A stretch of DNA of 64,000 bases, from the NCBI GenBank assembly GCA_044464765.1, contig JBIQKZ010000005.1, positions 1 through 64,000 of the forward strand, written 5' to 3'. Below, piece by piece: positions 1 through 8,442 of this stretch (its first letter is position 1; every line of letters starts with the position of its first letter). The DNA is from JBIQKZ01 sp044464765 (GTDB taxonomy: Bacteria > Pseudomonadota > Gammaproteobacteria > Burkholderiales > Burkholderiaceae_B). The translations under genes and the position numbers were made by a program. Below the pieces are notes generated by a model that was not told the origin of the DNA, searched no databases, and saw nothing but the letters and a program-made list of their open reading frames with translations.

Positions 1-156
1 ATTCATTCATCCATCCATCCATCCATCCATCTTTCCTTCCAGCTCTGCGATTTTACGGAGGGAATATCATACTTCTGCAGATGGCTTCTGATACAAATTT
101 GGTAAAAAATTACGTCAGAAATCCCAAACGGCTACATCGGTTCCATGCCATATCCG
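1..156. repeat. non-coding left edge with ATCC tetranucleotide repeat
   Basis: The first 40 bases hold a simple repeat: two ATTC units, then about six ATCC units at roughly 9-31, then a degenerate TTCC tail. The repeat may continue outside the window. It lies downstream of the ugd stop codon, so it is not placed to switch that gene's start. I see no gene in the rest of this stretch. Confidence 0.6.
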
Positions 157-1323
157 CTATCCATTTCCAAACAGGTCGCGGCTGTATATTTTTTCGGCAA
201 TATCACTAATATCTTCTGTAATGCGGTTCGCGATAATTACGTCCGACCGTTGTTTAAACTCATCCAGGCTGGTCACAACCTCCGAACGAAAGAACTCAGC
301 TTCTTTAAGCATGGGCTCATAAACAATCGTTTCAATTCCCTTGGCCTTGATCCGCTTCATTACACCTTGTATGGATGATGTCCGATAATTGTCGGAGCCG
401 GCTTTCATGACAAGTCTATAGATACCCACGGTCTTTGGGTGCTTCTTGATTACGCTGTCGGCAATAAAGTCTTTGCGCGTGCTGTTGGATTTCACAATCG
501 CTTCAACAAGGTTTTGTGGAATTTCCTGATAATTCGCTAGTAGCTGCTTGCTGTCTTTGGGTAGGCAGTAGCCGCCGTAACCGAACGAGGGGTTGTTGTA
601 ATGATTACCGATACGTGGATCAAGGCAAACACCGTCGATAATCTGCCGGGTGTCTAGATCGTGTGTCGACGCATAGGTGTCAAGCTCGTTAAAGTAAGCG
701 ACACGCATGGCAAGATACGTATTGGCGAACAGTTTGATTGCCTCGGCCTCGGTGCTACCGGTAAACAGGACAGGTACGTCGGTCTTGACGGCTCCTTGAA
801 GCAATAGGTTGGCAAATATCTTTGCATCTTCCGATTGGTCGCCCACGACGATGCGCGACGGGTACAGGTTGTCGTGAAGCGCCTGGCCTTCTCGCAGGAA
901 CTCTGGCGAGAAGATAATATTTTTGCAATTGAATCGCTGTCGGGCTTTTGCGGTATAGCCAACAGGTACGGTGGATTTTATGATGATCACCGCGTTGGGG
1001 TTCAGGGCGATAACGTCCTGGATAACAGCGTCAATGGATGACGTATTGAAGTAATTGGTTTGTGGGTCGTAGTCGGTAGGTGTTGCAATCACGACAAAGC
1101 TTGCGCCGCTGTATGCCTCTTGCTTGTTAAGCGTGGCGGAAAAGCTCAGGGACTTGTTTTGCAAAAAGTCTTCTATCTCGGCATCGTCAATCGGCGATTC
1201 TTTTCGATTTAGCTTGTTGACTTTATCGGACGCGATATCCAGCGCGACCACTTCATTATGCTGGGCCAGCAAAATGGCGTTCGACAATCCCACATATCCT
1301 GTTCCAGCAATTGCTATTTTCAT
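157..1323 (-). CDS. ugd: UDP-glucose 6-dehydrogenase
   Basis: This cytoplasmic enzyme oxidises UDP-glucose to UDP-glucuronate with two NAD+, supplying uronic acid for capsule or exopolysaccharide. The 388-residue length equals that of the short enterobacterial Ugd type. The N-terminus has the Rossmann motif GTGYVG (residues 7-12). The conserved FSPEFLREG segment follows in the middle, and the catalytic cysteine sits in GYGGYCLPKDS at about residue 250. The ATG is 18 bases after the wcaI stop, and the gene is last in a four-gene minus-strand operon (gmd-fcl-wcaI-ugd). The grouping suggests a polymer containing fucose and glucuronic acid, like colanic acid. Identification is firm; the polymer is inferred. 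Confidence 0.96.
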   Translation of the reverse strand: MKIAIAGTGYVGLSNAILLAQHNEVVALDIASDKVNKLNRKESPIDDAEIEDFLQNKSLSFSATLNKQEAYSGASFVVIATPTDYDPQTNYFNTSSIDAVIQDVIALNPNAVIIIKSTVPVGYTAKARQRFNCKNIIFSPEFLREGQALHDNLYPSRIVVGDQSEDAKIFANLLLQGAVKTDVPVLFTGSTEAEAIKLFANTYLAMRVAYFNELDTYASTHDLDTRQIIDGVCLDPRIGNHYNNPSFGYGGYCLPKDSKQLLANYQEIPQNLVEAIVKSNSTRKDFIADSVIKKHPKTVGIYRLVMKAGSDNYRTSSIQGVMKRIKAKGIETIVYEPMLKEAEFFRSEVVTSLDEFKQRSDVIIANRITEDISDIAEKIYSRDLFGNG

Positions 1324-1341
1324 TTTTGAATCTGTAAAGAA

Positions 1342-2583
1342 TTAGTGGGCCGTTTGCCTGGTGCTGTCCAAAGGCGCTGCTTCGCGTAGGAATTGCTGAA
1401 GAATACGATCTTTATCAAGACGTTCTTGCGCGTAGCGGGTTGCGACTGGGTTGGGCACCTGCATTCCCATCACGCTGTTTATTCCCTCGACCAGCTTATC
1501 CATTGACTCCGGCTCGACCCGCACGGCAATCCCGGGGTATTCTTCGCACAACTGCCCCAGGCTGGTGTCGGCGTCTGCCGTAATCACTGCGTTTCCGCCT
1601 ACGGCCAGTATATTCGTTAGTTTAGACGGCAAGACGGCATCTGCCGCGCCGCGTTTCTGGATGACTAAATGGCAGTCTGCCGAGGCCAGCAGCGAGGGCA
1701 AGTCGTCGTAGGCTTGCAGTGGTCCAAACTTAACATTGTTCAGGTTTTTGCGCTTGGCCAGTTCGGTTAGTTTGGCTTTGCCCGCCCCTTCGCCCACGAT
1801 AAGAAATACATAGTCTGTGTTGGCCTGTAGGCGCTCGGCGACTTCGATGGCGATTTCCAGCCCTTGCTTTTCACCGATATTTCCCGCGTAAAGAATCACT
1901 TTCTTTGCGGGGTCTATGCCTAGCTTCTGTAGCAGCGCGGGTGATCTTTGTGCGCCTTGAAAGCGCTCTACTTCGGACCAGTTTGGAAAGAAGCACAGGC
2001 GGGCGTTGGGCACGCCTTTTTGGCGCGCTCGCTCAAGCATGCCGGACGATATCGTGGAAACGGTGTCGAACCAGCGCAGCACGCGGCGTTCTGTTGCCTG
2101 AATAATGCGCTTTAGGAAGCCGCCGCGTGCCATGCCCAGGCCGAACAGGGCGTCGACTTCGTAGTCTTGGATATGCAGGACAGAGTGGGCGCCGGTAAGC
2201 ATGGCCAGCAGCTTGGCCTGGGGGGCGCAAAATAGCGTGGGTGCCACACATATAATCAGGTCGGACTTCCAGCGCCATTGCGCTAGCATGGGCAACGTTG
2301 ATGTCAGTGAAAAACTGATCAGGTGCAGCAAGCGCGTTGCGACGCGGGGGCGGGGGGGTACGTAAAGCGGGCAGCGGGTTACCCGCACGCCGTCTTCCCG
2401 GCGTGTGTCGTATCGCCACGCGGAATACCCTGGCTTTATTTTCCATTCGGGGTAGTAGGGCGGCGCGGTGATGGCGCGCACTTCATGCCCCTGGGCGGCA
2501 AACCATGCGCCCATTTCGCCGGTGTATTTGCCGGTTCCGGTCAGTTCGGGGCTGTAATTAATGCCGTAAAGCAGTATCTTCAT
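1342..2583 (-). CDS. wcaI: WcaI-like glycosyltransferase (GT4 type)
   Basis: This 413-residue protein is a predicted cytoplasmic or membrane-associated glycosyltransferase with a GT-B fold. The N-terminus MKILLYGINYSPELTGTG with the following PPYYPEWK segment is typical of the colanic acid transferase WcaI, which is usually assigned to fucose transfer onto the growing repeat. The C-terminal half has the donor-binding region of family GT4, with ILYAGNIGEKQGLE near residue 230 and FLIVGEGAGK near 260. Its ATG overlaps the fcl stop in a TAATG arrangement, so it is probably translationally coupled. The neighbours make GDP-fucose and UDP-glucuronate, which fits such a transferase. Acceptor and donor specificity are inferred. 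Confidence 0.88.
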   Translation of the reverse strand: MKILLYGINYSPELTGTGKYTGEMGAWFAAQGHEVRAITAPPYYPEWKIKPGYSAWRYDTRREDGVRVTRCPLYVPPRPRVATRLLHLISFSLTSTLPMLAQWRWKSDLIICVAPTLFCAPQAKLLAMLTGAHSVLHIQDYEVDALFGLGMARGGFLKRIIQATERRVLRWFDTVSTISSGMLERARQKGVPNARLCFFPNWSEVERFQGAQRSPALLQKLGIDPAKKVILYAGNIGEKQGLEIAIEVAERLQANTDYVFLIVGEGAGKAKLTELAKRKNLNNVKFGPLQAYDDLPSLLASADCHLVIQKRGAADAVLPSKLTNILAVGGNAVITADADTSLGQLCEEYPGIAVRVEPESMDKLVEGINSVMGMQVPNPVATRYAQERLDKDRILQQFLREAAPLDSTRQTAH

Positions 2584-3557
2584 TAGCTGCGCGCTTCGGC
2601 CTTGTTGTGAAGATACCAGTGGTAGGTGTCGCGCAGGCCGTCTTCCAGGGCTAGGGTGGCGGCCCAGCCCAGTTCCTTCAGGCGCGATACGTCTAGCAGT
2701 TTGCGCGGGGTGCCGTCGGGCTTGCTGGTGTCAAACACCAGTTGGCCCTTGAACCCGGTAACCTTGGCCATGGTTTCGGCCAGTTCGCGTATGGTGCAAT
2801 CCACGCCGGTTCCCACGTTGATATGCGACAGCATGGGTTGGGTGTGTTCTCGGTACAGGGGCTCGGCTAGTTCCATAACGTGTACGCTGGCGGCGGCCAT
2901 GTCGTCTACATGCAGGAATTCGCGCATGGGCGTGCCGCTACCCCAAATGGTGATCTGGCTGTCGCCGTTTTCCACGGCTTCATGAAAGCGGCGCATAAGC
3001 GCGGGAATAACATGGCTGTTCTCCGGGTGGAAGTTGTCGTTCGGCCCGTACAGGTTGGTGGGCATCACGCTGCGGTAGTCCCGTCCGTGCTGGCGGTTAT
3101 AGCTTTCGCATAGCTTGATGCCGGCGATCTTGGCAATGGCGTAGGGCTCGTTGGTGGGTTCCAGCACGCCGGTTAGCAGGGATGTTTCCGCCATGGGTTG
3201 CTGCGCATTGCGCGGGTAGATGCACGAGGAACCCAGGAATAGCAGTTTTTGTACGTTCGACGCGTGCGCTGCCTGGATGACGTTGGCCTGGATCATCAGG
3301 TTGTCGTACAGGAAGTCGGCCGGGTAGGTGTTGTTGGCATGAATACCGCCCACTCGCGCGGCGGCCAGATACACTTGGTGAATGCTGTTCTGCCGGAAGT
3401 AGGCGCGAACCGCCTGCTGATCGATCAGGTCAAGCTCGCTGTGGCCGGCGGTAAGGATGCGGGTGTAGCCCAGGCTTTGCAGGCGGCGCACAATGGCCGA
3501 ACCCACCATGCCTCGGTGGCCGGCCACGAAAATAGTCTGGCTGTGGTCGGTGGCCAT
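2583..3557 (-). CDS. fcl: GDP-L-fucose synthase
   Basis: This bifunctional epimerase-reductase converts GDP-4-keto-6-deoxymannose to GDP-L-fucose with NADPH. It is 324 residues, the usual family length. It shows the extended-SDR nucleotide motif GHRGMVGSAI at residues 13-22, the serine segment LGSSCIYP near residue 110 and the catalytic YAIAKIAG (Tyr-x3-Lys) near 140. It lies 3 bases downstream of gmd, which makes its substrate, and overlaps wcaI. The synonym wcaG is also used. Confidence 0.96.
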   Translation of the reverse strand: MATDHSQTIFVAGHRGMVGSAIVRRLQSLGYTRILTAGHSELDLIDQQAVRAYFRQNSIHQVYLAAARVGGIHANNTYPADFLYDNLMIQANVIQAAHASNVQKLLFLGSSCIYPRNAQQPMAETSLLTGVLEPTNEPYAIAKIAGIKLCESYNRQHGRDYRSVMPTNLYGPNDNFHPENSHVIPALMRRFHEAVENGDSQITIWGSGTPMREFLHVDDMAAASVHVMELAEPLYREHTQPMLSHINVGTGVDCTIRELAETMAKVTGFKGQLVFDTSKPDGTPRKLLDVSRLKELGWAATLALEDGLRDTYHWYLHNKAEARS

Positions 3558-3560
3558 GGG

Positions 3561-4679
3561 TTAGAGCTCTTGCGGCAGGGGTATGTGGTAGCCGTTCTGC
3601 TTTAGCAGCGCATGGCGCTGGGCGTCGTGAAGGTCTTCGCGCACCATTTCGGCGCACATTTCCTGCACGGTAATCTGGGGTTCCCAGCCCAGTTTTTCCC
3701 GAGCCTTGGAGGGGTCGCCCAGCAGGGTTTCCACTTCGGCGGGCCGGAAGTAACGGGGGTCAACGCGCACAATGGTGTCGCCCACCTGTACGGCGGGCGC
3801 CAGGTCGCCTTCCACGGCTTCCACTACGGCGTGTTCGTTAACGCCTTGGCCGATGAATTTCAGGGTGATGCCTAGTTCGGCAGCGGTCCAGTGAATGAAC
3901 TGCCGCACCGAATATTGCTTGCCGGTGGCGATAACGAAGTCTTCGGCCTGGTCTTGCTGCAGCATCAGCCATTGCATGCGCACATAGTCTTTGGCGTGGC
4001 CCCAGTCGCGCAGGGCGTCCAGGTTACCCATGTACAAGCAGGGCTCCAGGCCCAGGGCAATGTTCGACAGGCCGCGCGTAATCTTGCGGGTGACAAAGGT
4101 TTCGCCGCGCCGGGGGGATTCGTGATTGAACAGGATGCCGTTGCAGGCGTACATGCCGTAGGCTTCGCGGTAATTGACGGTGATCCAGTAGGCGTACAGC
4201 TTGGCCACGGCATAGGGCGAGCGCGGGTAGAAGGGGGTGGTTTCCTTTTGCGGCACTTCCTGCACCAGGCCGTACAGTTCCGAACTGGAGGCCTGGTAGA
4301 AGCGGGTGCGCTTTTCCAGGCCCAGCAGGCGAATGGCTTCCAGCAGGCGCAGCGAGCCCATGGCATCGACATCGGCCGTGTATTCCGGGGATTCGAAGCT
4401 GACCGCCACGTGGGACTGCGCGCCCAGGTTGTACACCTCGTCGGGCTGAACCTGCTGGATAATACGGGTAAGGTTCGACGAGTCGGTCAGGTCGCCGTAA
4501 TGCAGAATGAACTTCTGATTATCGACGTGGGGATCCTGGTAAATATGGTCGATGCGCTGGGTGTTCAACGACGAGGCCCGGCGCTTGATGCCGTGCACTT
4601 CGTAGCCTTTTTCCAGAAGGAATTCCGCAAGGTAAGAACCGTCCTGGCCTGTAACGCCCGTGATCAAGGCCTTTTTCAT
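3561..4679 (-). CDS. gmd: GDP-mannose 4,6-dehydratase
   Basis: This enzyme takes GDP-D-mannose to GDP-4-keto-6-deoxy-D-mannose, the first committed step to GDP-fucose. It is 372 residues, as expected for bacterial Gmd. The N-terminus has the NADP motif GVTGQDGSYL at residues 8-17, then HGIKRRASS, the active-site segment YQASSSELYG near residue 128 and YAVAKLYAYW with the catalytic Tyr-x3-Lys. FNHESPRRGETFVTRKI is the classic Gmd signature. It is the first gene of the operon, and its promoter should lie in 4680-4850. Confidence 0.97.
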   Translation of the reverse strand: MKKALITGVTGQDGSYLAEFLLEKGYEVHGIKRRASSLNTQRIDHIYQDPHVDNQKFILHYGDLTDSSNLTRIIQQVQPDEVYNLGAQSHVAVSFESPEYTADVDAMGSLRLLEAIRLLGLEKRTRFYQASSSELYGLVQEVPQKETTPFYPRSPYAVAKLYAYWITVNYREAYGMYACNGILFNHESPRRGETFVTRKITRGLSNIALGLEPCLYMGNLDALRDWGHAKDYVRMQWLMLQQDQAEDFVIATGKQYSVRQFIHWTAAELGITLKFIGQGVNEHAVVEAVEGDLAPAVQVGDTIVRVDPRYFRPAEVETLLGDPSKAREKLGWEPQITVQEMCAEMVREDLHDAQRHALLKQNGYHIPLPQEL

Positions 4680-4850
4680 AAGTCATGAAACCTTAACGTG
4701 AGTGGAGCAGGCGCACGTTGGCCGCCCGACGACAAGTGCATTGCTTCTACTACGGCTGTTTGTAATGAATTTGGGTAATTGTATTCAAAATGAAACAGGC
4801 GCGTGTTGTATTGCGGCATTGTACCATCTGGGTGGTGCTAAGGCGTAGAT

Positions 4851-5041
4851 GCGCGGGGCGGGGCCTGGGGGCTGGCACGGCGTGCTTGATTCCGCGTCTA
4901 CGTCGTCAGGACGGGCGGCCTGATAACTCGTCCTCGCCGCCGTTGGCGGCTTGAACTCAGACAGATCAGGCCGACAGCCCCCGTCCTGCCTAGCAGCCAC
5001 GGCGCACGCCTTACGCCCGCCGCCCAGGCCCCGCCCCGCGC
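4851..5041. repeat. 191-bp imperfect inverted repeat (possible MITE/REP-like element)
   Basis: The outer arms 4851-4869 and 5023-5041 are perfect 19-base inverted copies. Inside them, a segment at about 4909-4926 pairs with one at about 4963-4986, with a small bulge. The centre is a GCCGCC-GTT-GGCGGC hairpin at 4936-4950. The whole stretch could fold into one long GC-rich hairpin. It fills most of the 391-base gap between gmd and the truncated Rpn gene. No gene is credible inside it, and no clear target-site duplication flanks it. It could be a miniature inverted-repeat element, a REP-type sequence or a strong bidirectional terminator. Confidence 0.7.
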
Positions 5042-5070
5042 AACTGCGGCAGTGGCAGCTATGGCAACGC

Positions 5071-5835
5071 TTAAGCGAACACGTCTTCGATGCGTTGTGC
5101 ATCGAGTATTTGTAAGGCCCAGCGGTTTAAGGTGGGTTTGTCGGCTTCTTGCAAGCGTGCTTGCGCCCAATCGGGTAAGGCACCGAATTTGCGGCTTAGT
5201 TGCGCGGTAAGCACTTCGACTGCTTCTTCTTGGCGGCCTTCTTGGTGGCCGCGCCGCAGTGCAACGCGCTCGATGGTGTTGACGTAGGTCATGTGGTGTT
5301 CCTCTGCGATCTGGCTGACGGCTTCAACAAAGTCCTGTTCCATGGATTCCGGCAGTATTAGCATAGCATCCAGAATGTTGAATAGGCGCATGATCTGGTT
5401 GTGGTCAAAGCCCCAGTTGTACAGGTGGCGGATCAGTTCTTTTTTACGTAGGAATTGTTTCTGGCTGGAGTGTTTGGCGTTGGCTTCCAACTGCGCCAGC
5501 ATGATGACGGCAAAGGGGTTGCTGGGCGCCAATAACAGCAATTCCGACATGCGTGGCCGCCAGCTTTCCAGGTTGATCACGGGAAAGCGAAAGGTCAGGG
5601 TGCAGCCCCAGTGCTCGTAGGTATAAGTTTGCGTTGACGGCCCTTTGCGACGGTGGGTGAGGACGGCCAGGCTGACCACGGGCTGATCGGGATGTTTTTC
5701 CCGCAGGCGGATGTGGTAGTTGAACATGCGGGCCGGTAGCAAGGTGTCGTTGGGGCCTTGAATTTCGGTGTGAATCAGCGTCAGCAAATCTTGCCCATCG
5801 CGCAGGCGCACCTGGGCCAGCTTATCGACGTGCAA
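5071..5835 (-). pseudogene. Rpn/PD-(D/E)XK nuclease family protein with DUF4351 tail, 5'-truncated
   Basis: The readable 254 residues match Rpn-family recombination-promoting nucleases, formerly annotated as transposases. Residues 1-30 have VDKLAQVRLRDG followed by LIHTEIQ, which is the middle of the nuclease core. A long helical region follows, and the C-terminal DUF4351 domain has RRGHQEGRQEE, LSRKFGALP and the ILDAQRIEDVF end. Full-length members have about 40-60 more N-terminal residues. Here the frame starts at a TTG, and an in-frame TAG lies five codons upstream, so the nuclease N-terminus is missing. I infer a decayed copy. The related tail at 9186-9386 shows this family has been active in the region. 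Confidence 0.75.
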
Positions 5836-5951
5836 ACCTATGGCCGGCTACGTCGCTTCGCGGATAGGCCGACTGAATGCTAATGTCGCAGCGTACAACT
5901 ACGAGCTAAACCGGACAATTCATGAACTCCTAACAGTGTTCTGCGGATACA

Positions 5952-5980
5952 TTGCACTTGCCGTTGGTCCCGTCTACAAT
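5952..5980 (+). promoter_or_regulatory. predicted sigma70 promoter of vapBC
   Basis: TTGCAC at 5952-5957 and TACAAT at 5975-5980 are separated by 17 bases, 35 bases ahead of the vapB start. The stretch 5836-6014 otherwise holds no gene. Confidence 0.6.
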
Positions 5981-6014
5981 ACAGGCATATGTCTAACCTA
6001 TGAAAGGAGCCGTT

Positions 6015-6245
6015 ATGCGAACCGTATCCCTTTTCATGAATGGCAAGAACCAGGCCATACGCCTGCCGGTGGACATGGCTTACGAGAACGTGTGCGAACT
6101 GGAAATATCCCGCGAGGGCGATGTCATCACTTTGCGTCCAGTCCGGCCAAGTTGGGAATCCTTGGCTTCTGGTAAGAAAGCCGATGCTGACTTCTTGCAG
6201 GAGCGTCAATCGGTAGTCGATGATGAAGGCAGGTGTGTGTTGTGA
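6015..6245 (+). CDS. vapB: VapB-type antitoxin (AbrB/MazE fold)
   Basis: This 76-residue protein has the swapped-hairpin AbrB DNA-binding start MRTVSLFMNGKNQAIRLP at residues 1-18. An acidic C-terminal tail (FLQERQSVVDDEG) is suited to wrap the toxin. The ATG at 6015 is chosen because AAAGGAG (6003-6009) sits at ideal spacing. An ATG at 6000 would place that site inside the gene. It neutralises the VapC ribonuclease and, as in other VapBC pairs, probably represses its own promoter at 5952-5980. The vapC start overlaps its stop codon. Confidence 0.9.
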   Translation: MRTVSLFMNGKNQAIRLPVDMAYENVCELEISREGDVITLRPVRPSWESLASGKKADADFLQERQSVVDDEGRCVL

Positions 6246-6652
6246 GCACCTACATGCTCGACACAAACATTTGTTCGTTCATCATGCGTGAGATGCCCGC
6301 ATCGGTCTTGCATCGACTGACACTTGTCAGCGGTCAGAAGCATCGCATCGTTATCTCTGCGATCACGTATGCGGAAATGCGCTACGGCCAAATCGGCAAA
6401 AAAGCCTCTGCCCACCATAAGACGTTGGTTAATGAGTTTGTGCTGCGGCTCGATGCCGTTTTACCATGGGACAGACATGCCGTGGATGCGGCCACGGAAG
6501 TTAAAAAAGCACTCTCCGAAACAGGCACACCGATTGGCCCGAACGATACTGCTATTGCAGGCCATGCCATTGCTGCAAGCTGCATACTTGTGACGAACAA
6601 CACGCGCGAGTTCTGCAGGGTTGCAAATCTCGTTTATGAAGATTGGGTTTGA
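6242..6652 (+). CDS. vapC: VapC-type PIN-domain ribonuclease toxin
   Basis: This 136-residue PIN-domain protein is the toxin of a type II pair; VapC enzymes cut tRNA or rRNA. The acidic active-site residues appear in order: YMLDTNICSF near the N-terminus, ITYAEMRYG near residue 45 and PNDTAIAGHAIA near 100, followed by LVTNNTREF. The set is intact, so the toxin is probably active. The GTG at 6242 overlaps the vapB stop (GTGA), implying coupled translation; ATG 6254 is a possible alternative. The pair may be functional even though the surrounding patch is decaying. Confidence 0.92.
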   Translation: MSTYMLDTNICSFIMREMPASVLHRLTLVSGQKHRIVISAITYAEMRYGQIGKKASAHHKTLVNEFVLRLDAVLPWDRHAVDAATEVKKALSETGTPIGPNDTAIAGHAIAASCILVTNNTREFCRVANLVYEDWV

Positions 6653-6708
6653 TACGCTTGAGTCGCGAATCGACTCGAAGCAGCCAGTCGCTCAGACGGT
6701 CAGAGTCG

Positions 6709-6975
6709 CTACTCGTAATGCGTCCACATTCTCAAAACACGGACGATTCGTTCCTGGACGAACACCTCATACACCAATCGATGCTGGATATTGATTCTGC
6801 GGGAATAGGCGCCAGAGAGGTCACCGACCAGCTTTTCGTAAGGCGGAGGGTTCTGCAACGGGTCAGCCTCCAGTATTCCAATCAGTGCTTGCACTTTGGT
6901 TTTGAGCCCAGCCGCAGCAACCTTTTTCGCATCCTTGAGCGCTGCATTTGCGTAGACAACCTGCCAAGTCACCAA
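6709..6975 (-). CDS. YoeB/Txe-family mRNA interferase toxin
   Basis: This 88-residue toxin belongs to the RelE superfamily, whose members cut mRNA in the ribosomal A site. The YoeB catalytic set is visible: PPYEKLVGDL (Glu) near residue 45, AYSRRINIQHRLVY (Arg and His) near 57-70 and the C-terminal RMWTHYE with the His-Tyr pair. It overlaps the upstream antitoxin by 7 bases on the minus strand, the normal antitoxin-first order. The proper family name is Txe/YoeB. It converges on vapC with a 56-base gap. Confidence 0.92.
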   Translation of the reverse strand: MVTWQVVYANAALKDAKKVAAAGLKTKVQALIGILEADPLQNPPPYEKLVGDLSGAYSRRINIQHRLVYEVFVQERIVRVLRMWTHYE

Positions 6976-7214
6976 TCAAGCTCCTTGGCACTGCTCTCCA
7001 GGGGCTCCGCCATCCCTTTCTTGATGGAGTCGCGCATGCTTGGTATGGAGGCCAAATACAGGGTTTCCTGGATGGCATCCCAATCTGCCTCGGAGATAAG
7101 CACTGCGCTCGAACGCTTGCCGGCAATACGAATTGGCTGGTGAGACTCGGCTGTTTGGTCGATGAGGCGATAGAGGTTGGCACGCGCCTCGGTCGCAGTC
7201 ATTGTTGTGGACAT
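6969..7214 (-). CDS. Phd/YefM-family antitoxin
   Basis: This 81-residue antitoxin of the Phd/YefM fold has the typical start MSTTMTATEARANLYRLID and a middle segment IAGKRSSAVLISEADWDAI. Its C-terminal part is predicted to mask the partner toxin, which overlaps it by 7 bases. An AGGAGA ribosome site stands 6 bases ahead of the ATG. The start MSHVHN in another frame is not supported. Regulation is probably autogenous through the CGTACG repeats inside its promoter. Confidence 0.92.
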   Translation of the reverse strand: MSTTMTATEARANLYRLIDQTAESHQPIRIAGKRSSAVLISEADWDAIQETLYLASIPSMRDSIKKGMAEPLESSAKELDW

Positions 7215-7238
7215 GGGACATCTCCTAAATACACTTGT

Positions 7239-7267
7239 ATCGTACGTCTTTGCGTACGCTTAGTCAA
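7239..7267 (-). promoter_or_regulatory. predicted promoter and operator of the Phd/YoeB-type pair
   Basis: Reading the minus strand, TTGACT (7262-7267) and TACGAT (7239-7244) are spaced by 17 bases. Two copies of the palindrome CGTACG (7241-7246 and 7253-7258) lie within the spacer and the -10 box. That is a suitable place for autorepression by the antitoxin. Confidence 0.6.
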
Positions 7268-7367
7268 GCCCCATGTTACTTGCCAGAAGCCGACTCAAAG
7301 AGGTCGCCAAGAATAAACCGAGCGAATGTGGAACAATAGCAAGCTTAACCAAACTAGAGAGATTTCC

Positions 7368-7535
7368 ATGGGCACAAAAATCGTTACTGAAGCCGACCGC
7401 AAGCGCACTCCCCGTCCCGCTGCTCCCAAGGGCGTGACCTTTACCACACAAGGCCGCGGTCAACGAGTAAGCAAGGAGCGTGGCGCGCATACCAACCACA
7501 AGAAAAATCCCGGCAAGCGCCCGCACTCGGGTTAA
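7368..7535 (+). CDS. small basic hypothetical protein, 55 aa
   Basis: This short frame starts at ATG 7368 after a GAGAGA stretch and codes for a very basic, Lys/Arg/Pro-rich protein (RKRTPRPAAPKG, then HKKNPGKRPHSG at the end) with no hydrophobic segment. The composition suggests binding to nucleic acid or the ribosome, but I recognise no family. An upstream extension to 7326 has no ribosome site. The gene stands alone between the toxin-antitoxin pair and the cupin gene. It is likely real because of its codon use and start context. Confidence 0.55.
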   Translation: MGTKIVTEADRKRTPRPAAPKGVTFTTQGRGQRVSKERGAHTNHKKNPGKRPHSG

Positions 7536-7605
7536 TTTCTGGGGGCAGGTCACCACCCGGTTTTTACTTAGGGTAGTTCCTTCAATTTTCAGCTGGAGCC
7601 GCAGA

Positions 7606-8127
7606 ATGAATCGTGTAATGAAGGGCTTGGCGTCGTTGGCTTGTTCGGTTTTTGTAGGGTTGGCGGTGGCTGGGCTGGGTATGCCTTCAGCCTTTGCCAA
7701 GGGTGTCGAGCCGTCGGGCGGGCAGGCGACGGCGTCGGCGGAAGCGTCGGCGTCTTCTGGGGCCGCGTCTGACGTTCATGCGTCGGTCGTGGTGGAAACC
7801 TTGCTGAAGACCAGCAAGTCGTGGGACGGTACGCCGTACGGGCCGTATCCGTCGGGCACGCCCGAGGTCACGATTCTAAAAATAGTGATTCCGCCGCACG
7901 CCACCTTGCCCTGGCACACCCACCCCATGCTGAACGCGGCCTATGTGCTGTCGGGCGAGCTGACGGTTGAAACCCAGGACGGCAAGAAGCGGCCGTTGAA
8001 GGCGGGAGACGTGCTGCCCGAAAGCGTGGGCGTGGTGCACCGTGGCTATACGGGGGATCATCCTGTAACGCTGATCGTGTTCTATGCCGGCGCGCAGGGA
8101 ATGAAGCTGAATGAGGCGGTGAAGTAG
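7606..8127 (+). CDS. exported cupin-domain protein
   Basis: This 173-residue protein has an N-terminal signal sequence ending at about PSAFAKG (residue 30), an Ala/Ser-rich linker, and a single cupin_2 barrel. The barrel has the metal-binding motif LPWHTHPMLNAAYVLSGE near residues 103-120, then LKAGDV and VVHRGYTG. The two His in HTH and the later His are probable metal ligands. ATG 7606 is preferred because the signal peptide starts there. The substrate is unknown; single-domain periplasmic cupins often bind small organic acids or act in detoxification. No clear operon partner is present. Confidence 0.85.
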   Translation: MNRVMKGLASLACSVFVGLAVAGLGMPSAFAKGVEPSGGQATASAEASASSGAASDVHASVVVETLLKTSKSWDGTPYGPYPSGTPEVTILKIVIPPHATLPWHTHPMLNAAYVLSGELTVETQDGKKRPLKAGDVLPESVGVVHRGYTGDHPVTLIVFYAGAQGMKLNEAVK

Positions 8128-8256
8128 GGGTTGGGTTTTTGGGGCTTTCACCGTACCGTACTTTTCACAATTGCTCCGTAACGAAGAGCGGGCATAATAT
8201 AACTGTTGTTTTTCGTGGTGTTGATTAACAAGGTGTCTTTTTCAAAGGTAAGCTTC

Positions 8257-8442
8257 ATGAACAACCAGCCGATCCAGTCTGCCAAGCGCTCAGGCAATAA
8301 GAATAAGGTTGTATCCAACATTACCGTTGACAAAGATGGCGGGGTTCAGCTAGACCTGAACAATCCTGAAACCACCAGAAAGCTTTTCGATATTGTTGAA
8401 GCGTTTCGTAAAGCTCGTCCTGTGCTTGTACCTCGGAAATGA
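8257..8442 (+). CDS. small hypothetical protein, 61 aa
   Basis: ATG 8257 follows an AAGGTAAG ribosome site. The 61-residue product is polar, starts MNNQPIQSAKRSGNKNK and ends with a helix FDIVEAFRKARPVLVPRK. I recognise no family. A promoter-like TTGCTC/CATAAT pair lies at about 8170-8198. Its stop overlaps the next start (ATGA), so the two genes form a coupled pair. Base composition is lower in GC than the surroundings, which suggests acquisition with its partner. Confidence 0.6.
   Translation: MNNQPIQSAKRSGNKNKVVSNITVDKDGGVQLDLNNPETTRKLFDIVEAFRKARPVLVPRK

Noticed and set aside
3891..4688. 265-codon open frame opposite gmd
   Set aside because: It lies wholly within the well-supported gmd gene on the other strand.
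5071..5835. Active transposase
   Set aside because: The frame lacks the N-terminal part of the nuclease domain and has an in-frame stop upstream. No terminal inverted repeats flank the gene itself.
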